This document shows positions 1 to 5,866 of a stretch of 9,153 nucleotides of DNA, piece by piece; position 1 is the stretch's first letter; every line of letters begins with the position of its first letter. The stretch spans positions 1 through 9,153 of the forward strand of contig JAEZKW010000280.1 of NCBI GenBank assembly GCA_023415375.1, read 5' to 3'. A program made the translations under genes and the position numbers. The notes under the pieces are model-generated. The model saw nothing but the letters and a program-made list of their open reading frames with translations. It was not told the origin of the DNA and ran no database searches. The DNA is from Bacillota bacterium. GTDB lineage: Bacteria; Bacillota; UBA4882; UBA8346.

Positions 1-968
1 AATTCATACTTATTAATCGCATAGGTCCCAACTTTCCCAACTACAACCCCTGCAGCCAAATTTGCAAGCCTAACCGCGTCTAAAGGATTGACACCTGAAA
101 CTAATGCAGCCATAAATGCCGAAACCACAGTATCTCCGGCACCGGAAACATCAAAAACCTCCCGAGCATGAGTCGGTATATGGATAACCTCAGAAGAACG
201 GATCATGCTCAATCCTTTTTCGGACCGAGTCACAATTAGATTGGCAATATCATATGTTTCTTGGATCTTTTTTGCCCAGACTTCAACAGCCTTGTCTTCA
301 TTCGCCAAAGAAACACCTACAGCATCGCTTAATTCTTTTAAATTCGGAGTAATATAATCAACACCCCGGTATTTCTCCCACTCATTTCCTTTTGGGTCAA
401 CCAAGACCGGAATATGCCTTTGATGGCTTTCCTTAATGATAAATTGACATAATTCCGGAGTACAAATGCCCTTAGCGTAATCAGAAATAATCACACCTTT
501 TATATCATTACTGAGTGATGTTACTATCCATTCTTTTAATTGATTTTCTATGGTCGTATCAATTGAATGGTCGTTTTCAAAATCCAGGCGCAGCATTTGT
601 TGATGAGAACCGATGACCCGGATTTTGGTAATTGTCGGCCGACTGGTCGCTAAGAAGCCATCATAATTTATTTTTTGAGTATCAAGGAGATTACATAGAC
701 ATTCCCTATTGGCATCTTGCCCACTAATACCTCCCAACAACACCTGAATGCCAAGTTTACTTAAATTGTGGGCCACATTTGCGGCACCACCCAAGGTGTT
801 TTTTTCTTCAGCGACTTTCGTCACCGGGACTGGGGCCTCTGGTGAAATCCGTTTGACTTCACCGTAATAATACTTATCCAATAGCACATCACCGATGACC
901 AAAACTTTATTTTGATAATTCATACTTTGCGCCAAAAAAGAATTAACTTGTTCAGTCTGTTTAAACAT
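1..968 (-). CDS. hldE: D-glycero-beta-D-manno-heptose-7-phosphate kinase (HldE/RfaE kinase domain), 3' end outside window
   Basis: PfkB/ribokinase-family kinase that phosphorylates D-glycero-D-manno-heptose 7-phosphate at C1, the step after GmhA on the way to ADP-heptose for the LPS core; cytoplasmic. My translation gives 322 residues before the left edge. Family marks visible: VIGDVLLDKYYYG (24-36), ISPEAPVPV (41-49), glycine-rich NTLGGAANVAHNL (57-69), SDYAKG (162-167), DPKG (191-194), TPNLKE (207-212), and the PfkB signature DVSGAGDT (273-280) with catalytic Asp279. The ATG at 968 is supported by GAGGA at 976-980 with a 7-nt spacer; it lies 13 bp after the gmhA stop, so the two are surely co-transcribed. 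The kinase domain is nearly complete, but the edge hides whether a cytidylyltransferase domain follows (bifunctional HldE) or not (HldA/RfaE1). The kinase assignment is firm; the single- or two-domain form is open. Confidence 0.93.
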   Translation of the reverse strand, partial: MFKQTEQVNSFLAQSMNYQNKVLVIGDVLLDKYYYGEVKRISPEAPVPVTKVAEEKNTLGGAANVAHNLSKLGIQVLLGGISGQDANRECLCNLLDTQKINYDGFLATSRPTITKIRVIGSHQQMLRLDFENDHSIDTTIENQLKEWIVTSLSNDIKGVIISDYAKGICTPELCQFIIKESHQRHIPVLVDPKGNEWEKYRGVDYITPNLKELSDAVGVSLANEDKAVEVWAKKIQETYDIANLIVTRSEKGLSMIRSSEVIHIPTHAREVFDVSGAGDTVVSAFMAALVSGVNPLDAVRLANLAAGVVVGKVGTYAINKYE

Positions 969-981
969 TTCCCGGTCCTCT

Positions 982-1539
982 TTAGTAATCTTCTTCAATA
1001 AGTTCACAAACAACATGTCCGATCAGGATATGTGCCTCCTGAATCCTGGCAGTTACTTTGGCTGGAACTTTTATGCAAAGGTCGCATATTGTGGCCATTT
1101 TACCGCCGTTCTCTCCGGTCATTCCTATAGTGAATGCTCCCAGATCATGAGCTTTTAGAAGTGCTTCCACAATATTAGGACTGTTTCCAGAAGTCGAAAT
1201 ACCAACAACTACATCGCCTTGATTAACCAATGCTTCAACCTGGCGGCTAAATATCCGGTCATAACCATAATCATTACCAATTGCTGTTAAAATCGAAGTA
1301 TCTGTGGTTAAGGCAATCGAAGGCAAACCCCTTCTTTCCTTTTGAAAACGTCCCACAAGCTCAGCGGCAAGGTGTTGGGAGTCTGCTGCACTGCCACCAT
1401 TCCCAGCAAAATAAATCACATGTCCTTCTTTTAAAGCTTTTGAACACATGACGGCGAACCTCTCAATGTCCAATCGATTGTTTTTCGCCGTTTCCTGTAT
1501 TGTCTTAATGTGTTGATCCATAATATCGTCAATTGACAT
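982..1539 (-). CDS. gmhA: Sedoheptulose-7-phosphate isomerase (phosphoheptose isomerase)
   Basis: SIS-domain isomerase converting sedoheptulose 7-phosphate to D-glycero-D-manno-heptose 7-phosphate, the first committed step of ADP-heptose synthesis for LPS core; cytoplasmic, tetrameric in the family. The 185 residues are a normal length. Motifs: GNGGSAADSQHLAAEL (46-61), TTDTSILTAIGND (78-90), STSGNSPN (115-122) for sugar-phosphate binding, and the C-terminal ARIQEAHILIGH (164-175). Zinc ligands His56, Glu60, Gln167 and His175 all fall exactly five residues before the E. coli equivalents (61, 65, 172, 180), so the active site looks intact. Start: ATG at 1539 with GGAGGA at 1545-1550. It sits between the acyltransferase and the heptose kinase, giving two consecutive heptose steps. 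DiaA-like SIS proteins are similar, but the ligands and the adjacent kinase favour GmhA. Confidence 0.95.
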   Translation of the reverse strand: MSIDDIMDQHIKTIQETAKNNRLDIERFAVMCSKALKEGHVIYFAGNGGSAADSQHLAAELVGRFQKERRGLPSIALTTDTSILTAIGNDYGYDRIFSRQVEALVNQGDVVVGISTSGNSPNIVEALLKAHDLGAFTIGMTGENGGKMATICDLCIKVPAKVTARIQEAHILIGHVVCELIEEDY

Positions 1540-1543
1540 GAAA

Positions 1544-1550
1544 GTCCTCC
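1544..1550 (-). promoter_or_regulatory. Strong Shine-Dalgarno of gmhA
   Basis: Read on the minus strand, GGAGGAC lies a few bases before the ATG at 1539. It fixes the gmhA start and is the only clear signal in the 40-bp gap after the acyltransferase stop. Confidence 0.75.
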
Positions 1551-1579
1551 GTTTTTTTCTTCGTTATTTTTATCATTCC

Positions 1580-2488
1580 TTATATTTCGATATCCGTAGG
1601 CCACAACGAATGCATCCAGAGCCATTCCGTAGGATGTTTTTGTACAGCATCTTGAATTAAACTCATAAATAACGCAATGTTGTCATGCAAGTCCTTATTA
1701 TAATCCCCTGAATTCATTAATTGAATTTCTTCCGATATTACACCTACATACCGATTTTTCCCCATACGGTAAATATAACCGAAAAAGACAGGTGTCCCGG
1801 TCCTCAATGCAAATTCTGCCGCCCCGGGGGGAATAGAAGCCTCCCGGCCAAAACACTCTACTTTAACTCCATTACTGCCGGCATCCTGGTCGATTAAAAA
1901 AGGGACAATTTCGTTCCTTTTAAAGGCATCCAAAATCGGTCGTAAAAAGCCTTTATTGGGAATGGTTTTCATCCCGATGGCATGACGTTTTTCATTAATG
2001 ATTTCATCGAACGCCGAATTTGCCTGAGTTTTAACCAACGGGCACAAAGGGTAACCATGTACCGATAAGGCCATTCCCAAAAGCTCCCAGTTTCCGAGAT
2101 GGCCTGTTACCATTACGGCACCTTTATGCTTGGCCAAAATTTTGTTTAAATTTTCTTCCCCCTCGATAGTAACAAGCTTTTTCAATTGGGTAGCAGTTCT
2201 TGTTGAATAATACAAAAACTCGCTTCCGATGATTCCTAAATTTCCCCAGGTTTGTTTGGCTAATAAATAATCATCACCGGTACCGGTTAAAAAGCCCCGT
2301 TCCCTGGCATTGCGAATGTTTTCAATCGTTAAAAGCCGCCTTGATTTTAATAATCTAAAAGCTAGCAAACAGAATTTTTTCCAAACCCAACGGTTCCATG
2401 ATAACGGCAGCATTTGAATGAATAAAAGGATAGTTCTAAAAAAAAGCTTTTCAAGTCCCATCCGGAATTTTGATTTACTTTTTGACAC
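1580..2488 (-). CDS. Lipid A biosynthesis (KDO)2-lipid IVA acyltransferase, LpxL/HtrB-like
   Basis: Lysophospholipid acyltransferase superfamily (LpxL/LpxM/HtrB type), expected to add a secondary acyl chain to the lipid A precursor at the cytoplasmic face of the inner membrane. The 302 residues match the family length. A hydrophobic N-terminal segment (about 15-46, LFFRTILLFIQMLPL at 15-29) fits the usual membrane anchor. The catalytic HX4E motif is HLGNWE (His130, Glu135) within VMVTGHLGNWE; further family marks are PFLIDQDAG (196-204), IPPGAAEFALRTGTPV (219-234) and the C-terminal TEWLWMHSLW (287-296). The start is GTG at 2488, supported by AGGAG at 2497-2501 with an 8-nt spacer; the ATG nine codons later has no ribosome site. 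It follows ispF by 47 bp and precedes gmhA by 40 bp. Exact acyl donor and attachment site cannot be read from the sequence, so I give no symbol; LpxM or a glycolipid mannoside acyltransferase is the alternative. Confidence 0.88.
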   Translation of the reverse strand: MSKSKSKFRMGLEKLFFRTILLFIQMLPLSWNRWVWKKFCLLAFRLLKSRRLLTIENIRNARERGFLTGTGDDYLLAKQTWGNLGIIGSEFLYYSTRTATQLKKLVTIEGEENLNKILAKHKGAVMVTGHLGNWELLGMALSVHGYPLCPLVKTQANSAFDEIINEKRHAIGMKTIPNKGFLRPILDAFKRNEIVPFLIDQDAGSNGVKVECFGREASIPPGAAEFALRTGTPVFFGYIYRMGKNRYVGVISEEIQLMNSGDYNKDLHDNIALFMSLIQDAVQKHPTEWLWMHSLWPTDIEI

Positions 2489-2535
2489 CTTTGTTACTCC
2501 TATCTGATTTAGAAACTTTGATGAAATCCTTGAAG

Positions 2536-3012
2536 CTATTTTTCCGAGAGCAGTACGACGGCCATGGCTGCAATCCCTTCGCCGAGGCCTGTATATCCAA
2601 GACCCTCAGTTGTGGTAGCTTTAATATTCACTGTTGAAACATCCGAAGCCCCGGTGACTTTACCCAAATTTTGCTGCATCAAAGGAATGAAACTCGCCAG
2701 TTTCGGCTTTTGAGCAACAATTGTAGCATCAATATTTACAATTTTATATCCGGCTTCCCCGACCATTTTTAAAACAGAGAGCAATAATTGAATGCTATCG
2801 GCATCTTTAAAGCCCGGATCGGTATCCGGGAAATGCCGTCCAATATCTCCCGCCCCAATGGCCCCCAATAACGCATCCATGATGGCATGAATCAATACGT
2901 CGGCATCCGAATGTCCCAATAATCCCAATTCATAGGGTATAGTAACCCCGCCCAATATTAAGCGCCGGTTTGGAACAAGCCTATGAACATCAAATCCTTG
3001 ACCGATTCGCAT
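2536..3012 (-). CDS. ispF: 2-C-methyl-D-erythritol 2,4-cyclodiphosphate synthase
   Basis: MEP-pathway enzyme that cyclises CDP-methylerythritol 2-phosphate to methylerythritol cyclodiphosphate with release of CMP; cytoplasmic homotrimer in the family. The 158 residues are the usual length. The N-terminal MRIGQGFDVHRL carries metal ligands Asp8 and His10, and LLGHSDADVLIHAIMDALLGA (31-51) carries the third ligand, His42. Also present are DIGRHFPDTDP (56-66) and ATTTEGLGYTGLGEGIAAMAV (132-152). The ATG at 3012 overlaps the end of ispD by 23 bp, and its ribosome site AGGAGG (3020-3025, 7-nt spacer) lies inside ispD, so translational coupling is likely. Stop is TAG. No missing residue or oddity seen. 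Confidence 0.98.
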   Translation of the reverse strand: MRIGQGFDVHRLVPNRRLILGGVTIPYELGLLGHSDADVLIHAIMDALLGAIGAGDIGRHFPDTDPGFKDADSIQLLLSVLKMVGEAGYKIVNIDATIVAQKPKLASFIPLMQQNLGKVTGASDVSTVNIKATTTEGLGYTGLGEGIAAMAVVLLSEK

Positions 3013-3730
3013 TCTTGCGCCTCCTGAGAATCGCTTCAGCCATTATCAGATCTTCCGGGGTCGTAATCTTAAAGTTTTCATAAGAACCTTCAACCAGTTT
3101 AACCGGATGGCCGCAATACTCTACGACGGAACAATCATCCGTGAATTTGAGATTTAGCTTTGAGACTCTTTTATAACAATCGCAAAGTAAATTAAAATCA
3201 AATACCTGTGGCGTCTGAATGGCCCACAAAGTTGAACGGTCAATGGTTTGACTCACAAAACCTTTAGCATCAATCTTTTTTATCGTGTCTTTTACCGGTA
3301 CCCCGAGTCCTACAGCATTGTATACCAAACATTGATCAATAGCATGGCATATTAGTTCGGGAGTTATCAAGACCCTAGCTGCATCATGAACCAGTACCAA
3401 TGATTTGTGATTTTGCAGCCATGGCCAAGTTTCTAAAAAAGCTAAACAGTTTCCAACAGAATCTTGCCGCTGTGTCCCACCTGTTACTAAAGAAAATTTA
3501 GCAGAATCCAGTTCATGATGATTTTGAATAAAACCATTCATTTTCTCCAATTCATCGGGGTTAACAGCCAGTACGATATGGTTAATAGCGGTAAGATCAT
3601 AAAAAACCTTGATTATATGTTCCAAGATAATTTGCTCATCTAGTTGCAACCATATCTTATTGATTCCGGCATGCATTCGCTGACCGGTACCTGCCGCTGG
3701 AATAATGGCGACAGCTTGATAATTTTCCAT
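2990..3730 (-). CDS. ispD: 2-C-methyl-D-erythritol 4-phosphate cytidylyltransferase
   Basis: MEP-pathway nucleotidyltransferase that joins CTP and methylerythritol 4-phosphate to make CDP-methylerythritol; cytoplasmic. The 246 residues are slightly above the common 230-240. The CTP-binding loop PAAGTGQRM (11-19) is followed by NKIWLQL (24-30), a less usual form of the NKQFLPL-type motif but keeping Lys25. Also visible: GGTQRQDSV (84-92), VHDAARVLI (114-122), VPVKDTIK (144-151), RSTLWAIQTPQVF (165-177), TDDCSVVE (197-204) and ENFKITTPEDL (218-228). Start ATG at 3730 has an AAAGGGTG-type site just upstream. The basic tail RRRKNANRSRI overlaps the ispF start region. A terminator lies 58 bp upstream of the start, so this gene probably opens its own transcript or depends on read-through from yacL; I see no convincing promoter in the short gap. 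Confidence 0.97.
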   Translation of the reverse strand: MENYQAVAIIPAAGTGQRMHAGINKIWLQLDEQIILEHIIKVFYDLTAINHIVLAVNPDELEKMNGFIQNHHELDSAKFSLVTGGTQRQDSVGNCLAFLETWPWLQNHKSLVLVHDAARVLITPELICHAIDQCLVYNAVGLGVPVKDTIKKIDAKGFVSQTIDRSTLWAIQTPQVFDFNLLCDCYKRVSKLNLKFTDDCSVVEYCGHPVKLVEGSYENFKITTPEDLIMAEAILRRRKNANRSRI

Positions 3731-3908
3731 TTTTTCACCCTTTATTTAAATTCCAGCTTGGATGGTAACAATCCTGCAAAATTCCATAAAAAAAAGAGGC
3801 TGCTTAGAAGCACCTCAAAAATAATGAAATATACGATTTCGTGCCATCGAATCAATAAACGTTTATATTTTAAACCTCAATCGATAATTTTTTTTGAGAC
3901 AGCTCCTT
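3731..3908. other. 178-bp yacL-ispD intergenic region
   Basis: AT-rich spacer. On the minus strand it holds, in order: a sequence beginning GGAGCTGTCTCAAAA just after the yacL stop (3892-3906), an AT-rich core, the intrinsic terminator at 3788-3816, and the ispD ribosome site. A weak TTGTTA/TTTAAA pair lies about 20-45 bp before ispD, but the spacing is 15 bp and I do not call it a promoter. Confidence 0.6.
3788..3816 (-). terminator. Intrinsic terminator downstream of yacL
   Basis: On the minus strand GAGGTGCT, loop TCTA, then AGCA(G)CCTC forms an 8-bp stem with one bulged G, followed directly by eight T residues. It lies 92 bp past the yacL stop and before ispD. This should end or attenuate the yacL transcript and so partly separate it from the isp-LPS gene run. 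Confidence 0.82.
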
Positions 3909-4961
3909 TTAGGAACTTTCTTTTACTGCCAAATATTTTGGCTTCGCAAAAATCATTCTGCCCGCTGAAGTTTGCAGGACACTGGTGACTAAAACCTCTA
4001 AATCAATCCCCATAAAACTTTTTCCGCCCTCGACCACAATCATGGTTCCATCCTCCAGATAACCGATGCCTTGTCCGGATTCTTTACCATCCCTCAAAAT
4101 CCGCACCAGCATTTCTTCGCCTGGAAGGACTGCCGGCTTAATGGCATTGGATAAGTCGTTGATATTCAATACTTGGACCCCATATAATTCAGCTACCTTA
4201 TTGAGGTTAAAATCATTGGTGACTACTTTTGCTTCGATTTCCTTTGCTAGTCTTAATAGTTTGGTATCTACCTCGGTAAGTTCTTCATAATCCCGATCAA
4301 AAATACGAATCGCAACATGATTTTCCTTTTGAATTTTGTTTAAGAGATCAAGTCCGCGGCGTCCCCGATTTCTACGTAACGAATCGGGGGAATCAGCTAT
4401 TTTCTGAAGTTCGTTTAATACAAAATTAGGAATAATTAATACTCCCTCTAGGAAACCCGTTTGGCATAAATCGGCGATTCGACCGTCAATGATAGCGCTG
4501 GTATCTAAAATCTTAAACTGGCTTTTACTAGAACTAACTTTTAAACCGGATTGGGTGGTGATATTAAAGAAAAGATAATTCAGTTCCTTCATTTTCAGTG
4601 AAATAACAAATACAATGCTGCCAAGGAGTATCAAAGAAAATAATGAGATGATGATAAAACGGTCATTAATGGACATAAAGTCAAGAACTGGCCTGGCTAC
4701 GATTGTTGCTAATGTGATGATTAGCAGTCCGCATATGCACCCTAGACCTTGGATAAGTAAGACTTGAGCATTCATTTTTTTCACAACATCCATTAAATGA
4801 CCCAATAACATCTTCTGAAACAACCAACCGAGCGTCACTCCAATGAGCAGTGAGAAAAGAATACCTCGCCATTGTAAGTTATGAAAGAGGAATTGAATAA
4901 TTGTATAACTAAATAAAATTCCAATAACCGCCCATAGTAAAATCCACCTACGTTTCGGCAA
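3909..4961 (-). CDS. yacL: PIN/TRAM domain membrane protein, YacL family
   Basis: Integral membrane protein with a cytoplasmic PIN (ribonuclease-like) and TRAM domain; widely conserved between disA and ispD in Bacillota, exact role unsettled. From the TTG start it is 350 residues: about four hydrophobic segments (roughly 6-28, 34-52, 66-90, 101-123), a PIN domain (about 149-275) with acidic residues Asp153, Glu184, Asp232 and Asp250 (in LDTSAIIDGRI, LNELQ, EVDTKLL, VTNDFN), and a TRAM domain (about 278-340) with ESGQGIGYLEDGTMIVVEGG. I chose TTG at 4961 because GGAGG (4969-4973) stands 7 nt before it, giving MPKRRWILLWAVIG. An in-frame ATG at 4976 would add five residues (MGGTG) but has no ribosome site. 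The start region is the last copy of a four-unit repeat array. carD lies 252 bp upstream behind its own terminator, and no convincing yacL promoter is seen. Confidence 0.93.
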   Translation of the reverse strand: MPKRRWILLWAVIGILFSYTIIQFLFHNLQWRGILFSLLIGVTLGWLFQKMLLGHLMDVVKKMNAQVLLIQGLGCICGLLIITLATIVARPVLDFMSINDRFIIISLFSLILLGSIVFVISLKMKELNYLFFNITTQSGLKVSSSKSQFKILDTSAIIDGRIADLCQTGFLEGVLIIPNFVLNELQKIADSPDSLRRNRGRRGLDLLNKIQKENHVAIRIFDRDYEELTEVDTKLLRLAKEIEAKVVTNDFNLNKVAELYGVQVLNINDLSNAIKPAVLPGEEMLVRILRDGKESGQGIGYLEDGTMIVVEGGKSFMGIDLEVLVTSVLQTSAGRMIFAKPKYLAVKESS

Positions 4962-5113
4962 TCCTGTACCTCCCATTTTTTAATATTATTGCCGACGGCA
5001 ATCCTGTACCTCCTTTTCTAAGTATTATTGCCGATAGCAATCCCATACCTTTCTTTTCTAAGTATTATTGCCGACGGCAATTCCATACCTTTCTTTTCTA
5101 AGTATTATTGCCG
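4955..5113 (-). repeat. Array of four 39-40-bp tandem repeats spanning the yacL translation start
   Basis: Read on the minus strand the units are 5113-5074 (40 bp), 5073-5034 (40), 5033-4995 (39) and 4994-4955 (40). Each begins CGGCAATAATA and ends with GGATTGCCG or a variant (GGAATTGCCG, GGATTGCTA). Units 1 and 2 share AGAAAAGAAAGGTATGG; units 3 and 4 carry GGAGGTACAGGATTGCCG. Every unit thus has a purine-rich Shine-Dalgarno-like block about 7 nt before a TTG. In unit 4 that TTG is the proposed yacL start. Within units 1, 3 and 4, CGGCAAT and ATTGCCG form a 7-bp inverted repeat with a 25-26-nt loop. The units are directly adjacent with no spacers. Confidence 0.92.
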
Positions 5114-5143
5114 AATAATGGTAAGGTTATCCTCAATCTTTAT

Positions 5144-5186
5144 AAAAAAAAACGAGGAGCTGCCCCACACTTCCAGACAGCCCCTC
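5144..5186 (-). terminator. Intrinsic terminator downstream of carD
   Basis: On the minus strand GAGGGGCTG pairs with CAGCTCCTC (9 bp, one G-T wobble) around a 15-nt loop, then one C-to-G position and a run of nine T. It starts 27 bp past the carD stop and should end the carD transcript before the repeat array. Confidence 0.85.
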
Positions 5187-5212
5187 AAAAAATCCGTTGT
5201 ATTTTGACCTGA

Positions 5213-5689
5213 TTAACTTAAATACCCTTCCAGAATTTCCACCATATTATTTTCAGCTACATTTTTTGCTAAAACCAATTCACTTAAAAGAATTCTTCGA
5301 GCATTTTCTAGCATCTTCTTTTCTCCGGTTGAGAGTCCCTTTTGTCGGTCTCTGGTTGATAAATTACGGACAACTTCAGCCACTTCAAAAATACTTCCAC
5401 TCTTTATTTTCTCCAGATTTGCCCGGTAACGGTGGTTCCAATTCATAGGCATATTGGAAGACTCACCTTTTAAAACTTCAAAGACTTTTAAAACATCATC
5501 TTCTTCAATAACCTGTCTCAATCCGACTTCTTTGACTTTATTCATCGGCACCATTGCCTTCATTTCGCCCATCGGTAACTTTATAATATAATACTGTAGT
5601 TTTTCACCAGATATCTCTTTTTCCTCAATATCCTCAATAACTCCAGCCCCATGCATTGGGTAGACTACTTTATCACCGATGTTAAACAT
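5213..5689 (-). CDS. carD: CarD family transcriptional regulator (CdnL/YdeB-like)
   Basis: Small RNA-polymerase-binding protein; in the family the N-terminal Tudor-like domain binds the beta subunit and the C-terminal helical domain contacts DNA at the upstream edge of the promoter bubble, tuning initiation (including rRNA promoters in some bacteria). The N-terminal FNIGDKVVYPMHGAGVIEDIEEKEI is diagnostic, the RNA-polymerase-interaction domain runs to about residue 60, and the C-terminal helical part contains MNWNHRYRANLEKIKSG and LSTGEKKMLENARRILLSELVLA. From the second of two adjacent ATGs it is 158 residues. I prefer that ATG (5689) because GGAGG (5696-5700) is 6 nt before it, against 3 nt for the ATG at 5692. 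It has two tandem promoters and its own terminator, so it appears monocistronic, set between disA and yacL. Confidence 0.95.
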   Translation of the reverse strand: MFNIGDKVVYPMHGAGVIEDIEEKEISGEKLQYYIIKLPMGEMKAMVPMNKVKEVGLRQVIEEDDVLKVFEVLKGESSNMPMNWNHRYRANLEKIKSGSIFEVAEVVRNLSTRDRQKGLSTGEKKMLENARRILLSELVLAKNVAENNMVEILEGYLS

Positions 5690-5719
5690 CATTTTCCTCC
5701 CAAAAAAAATTACATCTTT

Positions 5720-5748
5720 ATTGTACCTCTCTGGTCGGCTAATGTCAA
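5720..5748 (-). promoter_or_regulatory. Sigma-A-type promoter P2 of carD
   Basis: Minus strand TTGACA (5743-5748), 17-bp spacer, TACAAT (5720-5725). The -35 is perfect and the -10 matches 5 of 6. A start near 5713 would give a leader of only about 20 nt including the GGAGG site. Confidence 0.87.
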
Positions 5749-5756
5749 GGTATACT

Positions 5757-5785
5757 ATTTTAACAGGTTTTAAAATTTATGTCAA
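5757..5785 (-). promoter_or_regulatory. Sigma-A-type promoter P1 of carD
   Basis: Minus strand TTGACA (5780-5785), 17-bp spacer ending in TGT, then TAAAAT (5757-5762). Perfect -35, 5 of 6 at -10, and a TG extended -10. It stands 37 bp upstream of P2, with transcription from P1 passing through P2. Confidence 0.8.
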
Positions 5786-5795
5786 TAATTTTTAA

Positions 5796-5805
5796 CGTTA
5801 TAACG
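5796..5805. promoter_or_regulatory. 10-bp palindrome upstream of carD P1
   Basis: CGTTATAACG is a perfect palindrome lying 10 bp upstream of the P1 -35. It could be an operator or chance in AT-rich DNA; I have no family match for it. Confidence 0.25.
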
Positions 5806-5866
5806 GCATTAATTTTGATTCTCTAAATCAAATCCCCATAAAATGTGTTTGTAATTCATATTAATT

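Noticed and set aside
1431..1625. Second minus-strand frame of 64 codons over the gmhA start and lpxL-like stop
   Set aside because: It lies out of frame across two well-supported genes and has no family features. The minus-strand frames at 4681-4872, 6765-6947 and 7334-7528 were rejected likewise.
3741..3772. Promoter for ispD (TTGTTA with TTTAAA or TAAATA)
   Set aside because: With TTTAAA the spacer is 15 bp; with TAAATA the spacer is 17 but only 3 of 6 bases match. Not enough to claim a promoter.
3644..3988. Plus-strand open frame spanning the yacL-ispD gap
   Set aside because: It overlaps two firm minus-strand genes and a terminator and shows no recognisable domain; it is a shadow frame. 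The other plus-strand frames (for example 4066-4290, 5197-5448, 7027-7374, 7187-7405, 7423-7635) are antisense to yacL, carD and radA and were rejected for the same reason.
4955..5113. CRISPR-like array
   Set aside because: The units are contiguous 39-40-bp tandem repeats with no variable spacers, and the last unit runs into a coding region, so this is not a CRISPR.
5108..5136. Promoter for yacL (TTGAGG with AATAAT) ahead of the repeat array
   Set aside because: The spacer is 21 bp, outside the workable range, so transcription of yacL may rely on read-through or an unrecognised site.
5814..5832. Hairpin TTTGATT-TAGAG-AATCAAA (minus strand) as a disA terminator
   Set aside because: The stem is AT-only except one G-C pair at each copy and no T-run follows on the minus strand, so it is too weak to call.
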